Shown here: positions 1 through 5,263 of the stretch, in pieces
How positions within the stretch are numbered: position 1 is the first letter of the stretch
How the letters are laid out: each line of letters opens with the position of its first letter
DNA from: Alphaproteobacteria bacterium
GTDB lineage: Bacteria > Pseudomonadota > Alphaproteobacteria > Micavibrionales > Micavibrionaceae
Assembly: GCA_023301785.1 (NCBI GenBank)
Contig: JALZUF010000149.1
Location: 1 to 9,841 of the forward strand
Length of the DNA: 9,841 nucleotides
Direction of reading: 5' to 3'
Made by a program: the position numbers and the translations under genes
The notes under the pieces: generated by a model
What the model saw: only the letters and a program-made list of their open reading frames with translations
The model's database searches: none
What the model was told of the DNA's origin: nothing

Positions 1-86
1 AAAAAGAACGCAAGGGCAACGTATGTCACTATGCCCCAAAATATTATTTTAGGGGCTTTTTTTAAATATGTTTTAAATTTTTCCAT
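1..86 (-). CDS. Partial unknown membrane-protein gene after fliP
   Basis: The minus strand opens an ATG 6 bases after the fliP stop and stays open for 28 codons to the window edge, where the gene is cut. The visible start is a basic, amphipathic stretch (MEKFKTYLKKAPK) followed by a hydrophobic run (IIFWGIVTYVALAFF) that looks like a membrane segment or uncleaved signal anchor. A GGCGGA sequence overlapping the end of fliP lies 9 bases before the ATG and could serve as ribosome binding site. The tight spacing suggests it is the last visible gene of the flhX-fliO-fliP operon. I do not recognise the protein, and a reading frame this short could be chance. A strong hairpin also lies inside it. 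Confidence 0.45.
   Translation of the reverse strand, partial: MEKFKTYLKKAPKIIFWGIVTYVALAFF
33..63 (+). terminator. Terminator-like hairpin with T-run, plus strand
   Basis: GCCCC (33-37) pairs with GGGGC (52-56). Inside it AAAAT (38-42) pairs with ATTTT (46-50) around an ATT loop, leaving A51 as a single bulge. Seven Ts follow directly (57-63). This is the classic shape of an intrinsic terminator for rightward transcription. No plus-strand frame stops just before it, and it overlaps the first codons of the partial minus-strand gene, so it may instead block antisense transcription into fliP or be accidental. Confidence 0.4.
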
Positions 87-92
87 ATAACT

Positions 93-923
93 TTATCCGC
101 CAGCTATCTGTGGCCCCGTGGGCCCAAAGCTTTGGACGAGAGAGCCAGAAATCAGATACCAGCCATCAACAAGAACAAAGAAGATAATTTTGAACGGTAG
201 TGAAATCATCACAGGTGGTAACATCATCATACCCATCGACATTAATATCGATGCCGTCACCATATCAATGATGAGGAAGGGTAGGAACAACATGAAGCCA
301 ATTTCAAATGCGCGGCGTAGTTCCGAGATCATGAAGGAAGGTATAAGTACTTGGATTGGAATATCCATTGGCTCGGCATAAGGCCCGCTCTCACTGAGGT
401 CTGTGAAAAGTTGTAAATCAGTCTCGCGTACGTGGATCAGCATGAATTCTTTGAAAGGTTCAATGCCGCGTTCAAAGGCAGTGACTTCGTCGATCTCTTC
501 ATTGATGAGCGGCTGCAGGCCTTGCTCGTATGCTTTGGTAAAGGTCGGTGCCATAACGAAAAAGGTTAGGAATAGGGCGAGCGATACCATTACGGTATTT
601 GGCGGTGTTTGTTGAATACCAATTGCCGTTCTTAGGAAGGACAGCACCACGATAATACGGGTGAATGATGTCATCATAATAAGAATAGATGGTGCGAGCG
701 ATAAAACAGTGAGTAAGGCGACCAGTTGAACAACGCGTCCTGTTACTGTACCACCTTCGCCTTGACCCATATCAATGGTGACGGCTTGGGCAACGCTTTC
801 GCTGGTGGTCAGAAGGAGCAAAAGCAGGCCGCAAAAAACGGAGATGCCAAGATTTATGAAGATAAAACGCTTCATGTTTTTGCTGAAAAATGGCTCTAAT
901 TTTTGAGACTTAATTTTTTGCAT
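93..923 (-). CDS. fliP: Flagellar export gate protein FliP
   Basis: FliP forms the pentameric core of the flagellar type III export gate in the inner membrane, with FliQ and FliR. The protein shows the family hallmarks: an N-terminal hydrophobic signal segment (about residues 20-38), then the conserved block around RIIVVLSFLRTAIGIQQTPP, and the C-terminal block with SFMISELRRAFEIGF followed by Met-rich membrane segments. The reading as given is 276 aa, longer than the usual roughly 245-250. An internal ATG at 875-873 (residue 17, MKRFIF) would give 260 aa and a standard signal peptide ending SVAQA. Neither start has a well-placed Shine-Dalgarno; the upstream start fits operon spacing (8 bases after fliO), the inner start fits the signal peptide better. 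Identity is secure, the start is not. Confidence 0.95.
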   Translation of the reverse strand: MQKIKSQKLEPFFSKNMKRFIFINLGISVFCGLLLLLLTTSESVAQAVTIDMGQGEGGTVTGRVVQLVALLTVLSLAPSILIMMTSFTRIIVVLSFLRTAIGIQQTPPNTVMVSLALFLTFFVMAPTFTKAYEQGLQPLINEEIDEVTAFERGIEPFKEFMLIHVRETDLQLFTDLSESGPYAEPMDIPIQVLIPSFMISELRRAFEIGFMLFLPFLIIDMVTASILMSMGMMMLPPVMISLPFKIIFFVLVDGWYLISGSLVQSFGPTGPQIAGG

Positions 924-931
924 GATCTAGT

Positions 932-1210
932 TTAAGCGCCTTCTTTTGGCGGTGTTATATTTGATTCAATGATAGTGTCGCCGTTTGTGCCCAACAATAC
1001 AAGGTGCTGAGTTTCGTCACGCTGGATCAAAACCGCTTTATGCTTAGCGTCTATGGGCTTTACTTCGATAATTTTGATACGTTTATTTTTTGGGGATATC
1101 ATGCCTTCTTGCCCAAAACCGAAACGTTTGAGCAAGAATGCCAAGCCGCCCATGAGGGAAAGCACAAAGATAAAGGCGAATAAAAATTTAAGGTAATCGG
1201 CGTAATCCAT
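932..1210 (-). CDS. fliO: Flagellar biosynthesis protein FliO
   Basis: FliO is a small membrane protein that assists assembly of the FliP complex during export-gate formation. This 92-aa protein has a short N-terminus, one membrane segment (about residues 8-28, FLFAFIFVLSLMGGLAFLL), a basic stretch (KRFGFG) and a compact cytoplasmic domain rich in beta-forming residues, with the IQRDETQHLVLLG pattern typical of FliO C-terminal domains. FliO proteins diverge strongly, so position counts as evidence: it sits directly upstream of fliP, as in most flagellar operons. The ATG follows the stop of the upstream gene after a single base, which suggests translational coupling. Confidence 0.88.
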   Translation of the reverse strand: MDYADYLKFLFAFIFVLSLMGGLAFLLKRFGFGQEGMISPKNKRIKIIEVKPIDAKHKAVLIQRDETQHLVLLGTNGDTIIESNITPPKEGA

Positions 1211-1211
1211 A

Positions 1212-1478
1212 TTATTCTGTTCGCTCTTTTAAGGTGTTTTGGAAGCTTTGAAGGGTGAGGGCTAGGGTTTCTAGGTTGCCTATCATATTTGCCATTGGCG
1301 CTTGGGCTTGCTTGGCTTCGGCAGGAGGCAACTTAACGGCTTCTTCACAGATTTTTCCAACTTGAGTATCCAAATAAGACAGATTGGCAACTTTACCATT
1401 ATTGAGGTCTGTTTGTGCCTTACGGATTACACCGTTCATCTCGTCTAATTTGGTCATGATGGTTTTAATATCAGTCAT
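1212..1478 (-). CDS. Unknown small helical protein, flagellar operon
   Basis: This 88-aa protein lies between flhX and fliO. I do not recognise the family. It has no signal peptide or membrane segment, is predicted soluble, and reads as two long helices (about residues 1-50 and 58-86) separated by a Pro/Ala/Gln-rich linker (KLPPAEAKQAQAPM). Small size, helical hairpin shape and place within an export-gate operon resemble flagellar export chaperones such as FliT, FlgN or FliJ, but there is no sequence motif proving this. I chose ATG 1478-1476, which overlaps the flhX stop by 8 bases; an in-frame ATG at 1499-1497 would add MQKKTSL and lengthen the overlap to 29 bases. Neither start has a clear ribosome binding site, which suggests coupling to flhX translation. 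Confidence 0.75.
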   Translation of the reverse strand: MTDIKTIMTKLDEMNGVIRKAQTDLNNGKVANLSYLDTQVGKICEEAVKLPPAEAKQAQAPMANMIGNLETLALTLQSFQNTLKERTE

Positions 1479-1890
1479 CAGGCTTGTTTTCTTCTGCATC
1501 TGCTTTGTTTTGTTGCTCTTTCATAACATCTTTAAGCACAACATCAAACGGGTTTGGCTCGCCATTGGCACGATATACATAGGATAAAACCTCTGCAACG
1601 GCCATAAAGGCTTCTGATGGAATAGGGCTTTCTAGCTCAATCTTAGCCAGTATTTCGACCAAATCGGCATCACTTCGAACGTTAATATCATTATCATAGG
1701 CTAATTGCAGGATTTGCTCGGCAAGTTTTCCCCGTCCAGCGGCCATCACGGTTGGCATATCGCCCTCGTTTGAGCCGTCTTTTAAGGCAACAGCTGTAAG
1801 GCGGTCGGGTTTTTCCTTTATATTTAAAGGCTTTAGCGCTTCATCACCCTTTTTTGCGTATCCATCGTCGAATTCATCGGTCATGAACAT
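1471..1890 (-). CDS. flhX: FlhB C-terminal-domain-like protein (FlhX type)
   Basis: This 139-aa protein corresponds only to the part of FlhB after the autocleavage site. The pattern AVALKDG...VMAAGRGKLAEQILQLA...AVAEVLSYVYRANG lines up with LALKYNP...VLIAKGVDEVAMRIREVA...AVAEVISYVFQLKG of the full FlhB in this window. It lacks membrane segments and the NPTH cleavage motif, and carries an acidic and Asn-rich C-terminal tail of about 25 residues. Stand-alone proteins of this type are known; in Helicobacter pylori such a protein can stand in for the FlhB C-terminal domain. It probably acts at the export gate, perhaps in substrate specificity switching. The frame can be extended to a TTG at 1911, but no ribosome binding site precedes it; AGGA lies 13 bases before ATG 1890. 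ATG 1884 is a further option. Confidence 0.85.
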   Translation of the reverse strand: MFMTDEFDDGYAKKGDEALKPLNIKEKPDRLTAVALKDGSNEGDMPTVMAAGRGKLAEQILQLAYDNDINVRSDADLVEILAKIELESPIPSEAFMAVAEVLSYVYRANGEPNPFDVVLKDVMKEQQNKADAEENKPDD

Positions 1891-1894
1891 ATTC

Positions 1895-1910
1895 TGGCAC
1901 GGTTCCTGCA
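1895..1910 (+). promoter_or_regulatory. Sigma-54 promoter of flgB-flgC-fliE
   Basis: The sequence TGGCACGGTTCCTGCA matches the sigma-54 (RpoN) consensus TGGCACG-N4-TTGCA at every specified base but one (C for the first T of the -12 block), with the required spacing between the -24 GG and -12 GC. The predicted transcript start is near 1921, giving a leader of about 28 bases that contains the flgB ribosome binding site. Sigma-54 driven rod and hook genes are well known in Caulobacter, where FlbD is the activator. It lies in the intergenic space just before the flhX start codon. Confidence 0.85.
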
Positions 1911-1924
1911 ATTATTTAACCGTA

Positions 1925-1930
1925 ATTATA
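1925..1930 (-). promoter_or_regulatory. Possible -10 box for the flhX-fliP operon
   Basis: The minus strand carries a perfect TATAAT here, about 35 bases before the flhX ATG, predicting a start near 1918. I see no convincing -35 hexamer 16-18 bases upstream, so this is only a candidate. If real, its transcript start lies within the region occupied by the divergent sigma-54 promoter of flgB. Confidence 0.3.
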
Positions 1931-1948
1931 AAACAGTAGGCAAAAAAG

Positions 1949-2362
1949 ATGGATCTTAAGAATATAGCGTTATTTCAAGCAATGGGTGCAAAAATGAATT
2001 ATTTGAGCACAAGGCAAGGCGTTTTGGCGCAGAATATCGCCAATGCTGATACGCCAGATTATCGCCCTCGTGACCTCAGTGAAGTTGACTTTGGCGCGGT
2101 TCTTAAAGAGGTAACAGGCAGTAAGAAGATCCATGTTGAGCGCACAAGCGCAGGTCACATGATGCCAGGCGGTAACATCGATAACCCTAGAAACAGCAAG
2201 TCACGTGTCACTTATGAAGTTGCCCCAAATGGTCAAAATGCTGTGATTATCGAAGAGCAAATGGTGAAAGCCACACAAACAACAATGGATTATAACCTCA
2301 TGACAAACCTTATGCGTAAGAATGTCGGTATGATCCAAACGGCGCTTGGACGTCAGCAGTAA
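1949..2362 (+). CDS. flgB: Flagellar proximal rod protein FlgB
   Basis: FlgB is a rod subunit exported through the flagellar type III gate to form the proximal rod. The protein is 137 aa, the usual size. Its N-terminal region holds the rod/hook family signature (QNIANADTPDYRPRDL, about residues 28-43), and the C-terminal helix (MDYNLMTNLMRKNVGMIQTALG) is typical of FlgB. The central part is a variable loop rich in Gly, Asn and Pro. TAGG lies 8 bases before the ATG. It is the first gene after the sigma-54 promoter and is followed by flgC and fliE in the standard order. Confidence 0.97.
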   Translation: MDLKNIALFQAMGAKMNYLSTRQGVLAQNIANADTPDYRPRDLSEVDFGAVLKEVTGSKKIHVERTSAGHMMPGGNIDNPRNSKSRVTYEVAPNGQNAVIIEEQMVKATQTTMDYNLMTNLMRKNVGMIQTALGRQQ

Positions 2363-2393
2363 TTGAAACGGAAATAGGAAAGGAATAAAAAAT

Positions 2394-2807
2394 ATGCCAG
2401 ATATGAATGATGCCCTTATTATTTCGACCTACGGGATGCGCGCCCAAGGTGAGCGTACCCGTGTTATTTCCGAAAATATCGCCAACGCCAGCACAGGTGC
2501 ATTGAATCCTGAAGCTGAGCCATATTCACGTAAAGTGATTACCTTTAAAAATGAAGTAGATCGTCAATATGGCCACAAGGTTGTAAATGTTGAAGATATT
2601 ACAGATGATCGCCGCAGTGAATTCCCTTTGAAATACATGCCTGATCACCCAGGAGCAAATGCCGAAGGATATGTTCAAATGCCAAATGTGAACATGTTAA
2701 TTGAGTTAAATGATATGCGTGAAGCGCAAAGAAGTTACGAAGCAAACCTAGGGATGGTAGAACAATCACGCACAATGATGTTCAGAACTATCGATTTGTT
2801 AAGATAA
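2394..2807 (+). CDS. flgC: Flagellar proximal rod protein FlgC
   Basis: FlgC is the second proximal rod subunit and is exported like FlgB. It is 137 aa, the normal length. The N-terminal signature SENIANAST with following PYSRKVITF, and the C-terminal NVNMLIELNDMREAQRSYEAN plus a terminal helix ending TIDLLR, are diagnostic. A strong ribosome binding site, AAAGGA, lies 9 bases before the ATG. The gene begins 31 bases after flgB and is presumably on the same sigma-54 transcript. Confidence 0.97.
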   Translation: MPDMNDALIISTYGMRAQGERTRVISENIANASTGALNPEAEPYSRKVITFKNEVDRQYGHKVVNVEDITDDRRSEFPLKYMPDHPGANAEGYVQMPNVNMLIELNDMREAQRSYEANLGMVEQSRTMMFRTIDLLR

Positions 2808-2849
2808 TAGTGACCAATATATGATAAGATGTATCTTAGGAGTTAAATC

Positions 2850-3161
2850 ATGATTGATAAAATTACGAACCCAGCCGCAGCAGCCAATGCTTACTCGACG
2901 ACGACAAAGACGATCGAAGCCCCCGGTATGGATGACGGTAAAGGCGAAAGCTTTGGTGATATCCTTAAAAATAGCGCGTTACAGACTATTGGTACATTGC
3001 GTGCTGGTGAGACGGCCTCTGCAAAAGCTGTATCGGGTGATGCGTCACTCCCAGAAGTGGTGCAAGCGATTACAGCCTCAGAAGTCACGCTTCAAACCGT
3101 TATGGCAGTGCGTGATAAGCTGGTTGGTGCCTATCAAGAAATTATGCGGATGCCTGTTTAA
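2850..3161 (+). CDS. fliE: Flagellar hook-basal body protein FliE
   Basis: FliE links the MS ring to the proximal rod and is one of the first substrates of the export gate. The 103-aa protein has an N-terminal variable region and the conserved C-terminal helical block: SLPEVVQAITASEVTLQT followed by a basic helix ending YQEIMRMPV, which is the FliE terminus seen across bacteria. TAGGAG sits 7 bases before the ATG. The gene follows flgC after 42 bases. Its stop lies 4 bases from the stop of the convergent 72-aa gene, and I see no intrinsic terminator in between. Confidence 0.96.
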   Translation: MIDKITNPAAAANAYSTTTKTIEAPGMDDGKGESFGDILKNSALQTIGTLRAGETASAKAVSGDASLPEVVQAITASEVTLQTVMAVRDKLVGAYQEIMRMPV

Positions 3162-3165
3162 TAAA

Positions 3166-3384
3166 CTAAAGATGCTTTCCAAAGAAACCGTTATGTATTG
3201 TACTTTTGTTAACATTAGTACTTTCTGACGTTTGTAATTTAACGGGTGGTCCATGCCCTATGGCGCCACACTCTGTTAAAAATTGATCGGCGCACATTAC
3301 GGGACTAGAGTTATTATCATCAGCATCTCTTGAAAAAGTCTCCTGCTCAGGGCGAGGCGTTGCGCAAAACCAATCTTCTGACAT
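3166..3384 (-). CDS. Unknown 72-aa protein, divergent from lipoprotein gene
   Basis: A 72-aa reading frame on the minus strand starting MSEDWFCATPRPEQETFSRD. I recognise no family. It has no signal peptide or membrane segment, is polar, has three cysteines (residues 7, 31 and 39) and a GHGPP motif near the middle. It is supported as a gene by expression signals: a strong AAGGAAAG Shine-Dalgarno (3401-3394) 9 bases before the ATG and a good promoter (3415-3443). It converges on fliE with only 4 bases between the stops and diverges from the lipoprotein gene. With that gene it forms an insertion in the usual fliE-fliQ order. Confidence 0.6.
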   Translation of the reverse strand: MSEDWFCATPRPEQETFSRDADDNNSSPVMCADQFLTECGAIGHGPPVKLQTSESTNVNKSTIHNGFFGKHL

Positions 3385-3414
3385 TTGTATAATCTTTCCT
3401 TTGTTATCTAAAAA

Positions 3415-3443
3415 TTAATAGCAATAGGTGATAGCAAAGTCAA
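3415..3443 (-). promoter_or_regulatory. Promoter of the 72-aa minus-strand gene
   Basis: On the minus strand, TTGACT (3443-3438) is followed after 17 bases by TATTAA (3420-3415), with TGC directly before it, an extended -10 feature. Predicted start near 3408 gives a leader of about 24 bases that holds the AAGGAAAG site. Its -35 lies back to back with the lipoprotein promoter, so GTCAA and TTGAC form an inverted repeat with a 14-base gap. Confidence 0.55.
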
Positions 3444-3457
3444 TATTTACATAACCG

Positions 3458-3484
3458 TTGACAAAATTGTGAAAATGTTATAAT
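3458..3484 (+). promoter_or_regulatory. Promoter of the lipoprotein gene
   Basis: A perfect TTGACA (3458-3463) and a perfect TATAAT (3479-3484) with a TGT extended -10 directly before it. The 15-base spacer is shorter than the ideal 17, which the extended -10 can compensate. The predicted start near 3491 leaves a leader of about 22 bases with the CAGGAG ribosome binding site. This is the strongest sigma-70 type promoter visible in the window. Confidence 0.7.
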
Positions 3485-3512
3485 TTCCTATAAATTTCAG
3501 GAGTTTAATAAT

Positions 3513-4076
3513 ATGAACACAACTTTAAGATCTTCGTTTGTCGTTCCTGCCATATTGGTTGGGAGTGCAGCCTTAAGTGCTTGTGGTAGCAATCAAATCA
3601 GACCTGATGCTGCTGGTGGAGTGCCATCTGTAGATCAAGATAATACATCTAGTGTTGTTAATGGTTTTAAGGCTGTGGGACGTGTACCGGGTCAGATATT
3701 AAGAGGTATGGTTGATCCTTTTTTTATGGCTGATGTGACAGCTGAACAGGCGTTTAAAGACCCTGAGGGGGCTATTGCGCATTGTGAAAAGCTTGCTGAC
3801 CAAGTGGATAGTAGAGGCGGATGGGTTCATGCAGGATTAACGGCTATTGTTGCGCTTGCAACTGTTCCTAGTGGTATGCCAGGCGTTGCCGTTCCATTGA
3901 CGGGGGGATGTTTTATTTTTTGTGGTGATCGTATTGAGAATAAGAAGGCTTTAAGTTGTCCTTCTAAAATTGAAGAATTAGCAGTAACATTTGAAGCTCA
4001 GCTAAAAGAGTTGGGACTGCCTATACCTGATAAAGTATCCCCAAACTCAGTAATCTTTGCGCCTGCTGTTCCGTAA
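3513..4076 (+). CDS. Putative lipoprotein of unknown function
   Basis: This 187-aa protein begins with a signal peptide (basic start MNTTLR, hydrophobic core VVPAILVGSAAL) and a lipobox LSAC at residues 21-24, so Cys24 is the likely lipidated N-terminus. The mature part has a polar linker, a central region with four further cysteines (residues 89, 133, 137 and 149) and a hydrophobic, Gly/Pro-rich stretch (about residues 105-137). I recognise no family and cannot name a function. The ribosome binding site CAGGAG is 9 bases before the ATG and it has its own strong promoter. It stands between fliE and fliQ, genes usually adjacent in alphaproteobacteria, so it looks inserted. A role in the envelope or basal body is possible but unproven. 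Confidence 0.8.
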   Translation: MNTTLRSSFVVPAILVGSAALSACGSNQIRPDAAGGVPSVDQDNTSSVVNGFKAVGRVPGQILRGMVDPFFMADVTAEQAFKDPEGAIAHCEKLADQVDSRGGWVHAGLTAIVALATVPSGMPGVAVPLTGGCFIFCGDRIENKKALSCPSKIEELAVTFEAQLKELGLPIPDKVSPNSVIFAPAVP

Positions 4077-4091
4077 ACCTGATTGAAAATT

Positions 4092-4108
4092 AATCATCGT
4101 GCATGATT
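4092..4108 (+). repeat. Small inverted repeat after the lipoprotein gene
   Basis: AATCAT and ATGATT flank a 5-base loop (CGTGC), followed by a short TTTTA. It could be a weak terminator for the lipoprotein transcript, but the stem is AT-rich and the T-run short. Confidence 0.25.
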
Positions 4109-4120
4109 TTATGACGTGAC

Positions 4121-4149
4121 TTGTCAGTTTCGCTTAAGGGCGATAAACT
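4121..4149 (+). promoter_or_regulatory. Putative promoter giving a leaderless fliQ transcript
   Basis: TTGTCA (4121-4126, five of six matches to the -35 consensus) is followed after 17 bases by TAAACT (4144-4149, four of six). Only 6 bases separate the -10 box from the fliQ ATG, so the transcript would start at or beside that ATG. A small inverted repeat, TGAC-TT-GTCA (4117-4126), overlaps the -35. Confidence 0.5.
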
Positions 4150-4155
4150 CGTGTT

Positions 4156-4422
4156 ATGAATCAAAATGAAATAATTGATATCGCGCGTGAGGCCATCATG
4201 TTGGTTATACAGGTTAGTATGCCTGTCATGCTTGTTGGTCTTATCGTTGGTGTGTCGATTGCGTTGCTTCAGGCTTTGACGCAGGTGCAGGAAATTACGC
4301 TTGTTTTCGTGCCTAAAATTTTGGCGATTTTCTTATCAATCTTTTTGTTTTTGCCAGGATTTGCGGCCTTAATGATTAGTTTCATGGAAAAGATTGCTGA
4401 TCGTATTATCGGCATCGGGTAG
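4156..4422 (+). CDS. fliQ: Flagellar export gate protein FliQ
   Basis: FliQ is a small membrane subunit of the export gate, wrapping around the FliP-FliR core. The 88-aa length is normal for FliQ. Two membrane segments are visible (about residues 15-37 and 50-74) flanking the conserved LLQALTQVQEITLVFVPKI block. There is no usable Shine-Dalgarno at the ATG; the AAGGG at 4136-4140 is too far away. The preceding bases fit a promoter ending 6 bases before the ATG, suggesting leaderless translation. fliR follows after 11 bases and probably shares the transcript. Confidence 0.96.
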   Translation: MNQNEIIDIAREAIMLVIQVSMPVMLVGLIVGVSIALLQALTQVQEITLVFVPKILAIFLSIFLFLPGFAALMISFMEKIADRIIGIG

Positions 4423-4433
4423 GGGCAGCGCCC

Positions 4434-5216
4434 ATGCCTGAATTAGTCTCCATCGAAGCCTTTCTAGTTTCTGGAATTTTTACGTTCCTTCTTATATTTA
4501 CACGCCTGGGGACGGCTTTAATGATTATGCCTGGTATTGGCGATTCATTCACTCCATCTAATATTCGCTTGATGATGGTGTTGACGATGTCATTTGTGCT
4601 AACGCCTGTCATGATGCCGTATATGCCAGAAAATGTACCGAGCTTCCCTGTGTTATTCTCTCTTATTATCATGGAATTTGTTGTTGGTCTTTTTGTGGGG
4701 ACGATGGCGCGTATTTTTATGGTAGCGCTGGATGTTGCGGGTATGTTGATTTCAACCACGTCTGGTCTGGCAAATGCCCAAGTGTTCAATCCTGCGATGG
4801 CATCGCAAGGTTCAATTACAGGTGCGCTCTTATCTATTACAGGGGTTGTTCTATTGTTTGCGACGAACCTGCATCACATGTTGATTTATGGTTTGGTTGA
4901 AAGCTATGAGATGTTTCCTGTGGGAGCGGTGCCAGATTCAGGATCAATGGCGCAGTTGATTACGCGGGCATTTTCCGCCAGTTTTATGGTTGGTTTCCAA
5001 ATTTCTATTCCGTTTATAATTGTGGCTATCATGCTTTATATTGGTATGGGTGTTCTATCGCGTCTTATGCCACAGGTTCAGGTGTTTATTTTGGCGTTAC
5101 CTGTTCAAATTATGTTGTCATTGTTCACGCTGGGCTTGGTTTTGTCGGCAGGAATGTTGTTTTGGTTGCGTAATTTCGAAAGTGGAATGACTTTCTTTTT
5201 ATCGCAGGGTGGTTAA
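4434..5216 (+). CDS. fliR: Flagellar export gate protein FliR
   Basis: FliR is the single-copy subunit that completes the FliP pentamer of the export gate and contacts FlhB. At 260 aa it is of standard length. It shows several membrane segments with the typical FliR features: RLGTALMIMPGIGD near residue 25, PNIR-like SNIRLMMVLTMSF, EFVVGLFVG, and a late QISIPFIIV plus LSRLMPQVQVFILALPVQI block. AGGGG lies 8 bases before the ATG, within the end of fliQ and the 11-base gap, pointing to a fliQ-fliR operon. The usual next gene, flhB, is displaced by an unrelated gene. Confidence 0.97.
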   Translation: MPELVSIEAFLVSGIFTFLLIFTRLGTALMIMPGIGDSFTPSNIRLMMVLTMSFVLTPVMMPYMPENVPSFPVLFSLIIMEFVVGLFVGTMARIFMVALDVAGMLISTTSGLANAQVFNPAMASQGSITGALLSITGVVLLFATNLHHMLIYGLVESYEMFPVGAVPDSGSMAQLITRAFSASFMVGFQISIPFIIVAIMLYIGMGVLSRLMPQVQVFILALPVQIMLSLFTLGLVLSAGMLFWLRNFESGMTFFLSQGG

Positions 5217-5223
5217 ATCGTCC

Positions 5224-5239
5224 AATTATTGACATAATT
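5224..5239. repeat. Perfect inverted repeat over a -35 box
   Basis: AATTAT and ATAATT are perfect inverted copies around TGAC. The right half of the repeat covers the TTGACA -35 hexamer (5229-5234) of the following gene, so this could be a binding site for a repressor. AT-rich inverted repeats of this length also arise by chance. Confidence 0.35.
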
Positions 5240-5256
5240 CAAATACTGTGTATTGT
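5229..5256 (+). promoter_or_regulatory. Promoter of the 204-aa gene, likely leaderless
   Basis: A perfect TTGACA (5229-5234) is followed after 16 bases by TATTGT (5251-5256, four of six matches). The expected start falls at about 5263-5264, right on the ATG used for the downstream gene. An inverted repeat covers the -35. Confidence 0.55.
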
Positions 5257-5263
5257 GCATTTT

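Noticed and set aside
118..615. Plus-strand open frames opposite fliP
   Set aside because: They lie fully antisense to a well-recognised fliP and their translations show no family features, only mirrored coding bias.
1891..1911. TTG start at 1911 for flhX
   Set aside because: No ribosome binding site precedes it, it overlaps the sigma-54 element of flgB, and the homology to FlhB starts well after the internal ATGs.
1916..1931. CtrA-like half site TTAACC near the flgB start
   Set aside because: The second half of the TTAA-N7-TTAA motif is absent, so one half site is not enough to support CtrA binding.
3151..3165. GTTTA-A-TAAAC palindrome between fliE and the 72-aa gene as a bidirectional terminator
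   Set aside because: The arms leave a one-base loop, which cannot form a hairpin, and the stem is AT-only apart from its ends.
2854..3228. Plus-strand 124-aa frame overlapping fliE
   Set aside because: It is the out-of-frame shadow of fliE; its Arg/Gln-rich translation is unlike a real protein and the ribosome binding site fits fliE at 2850.
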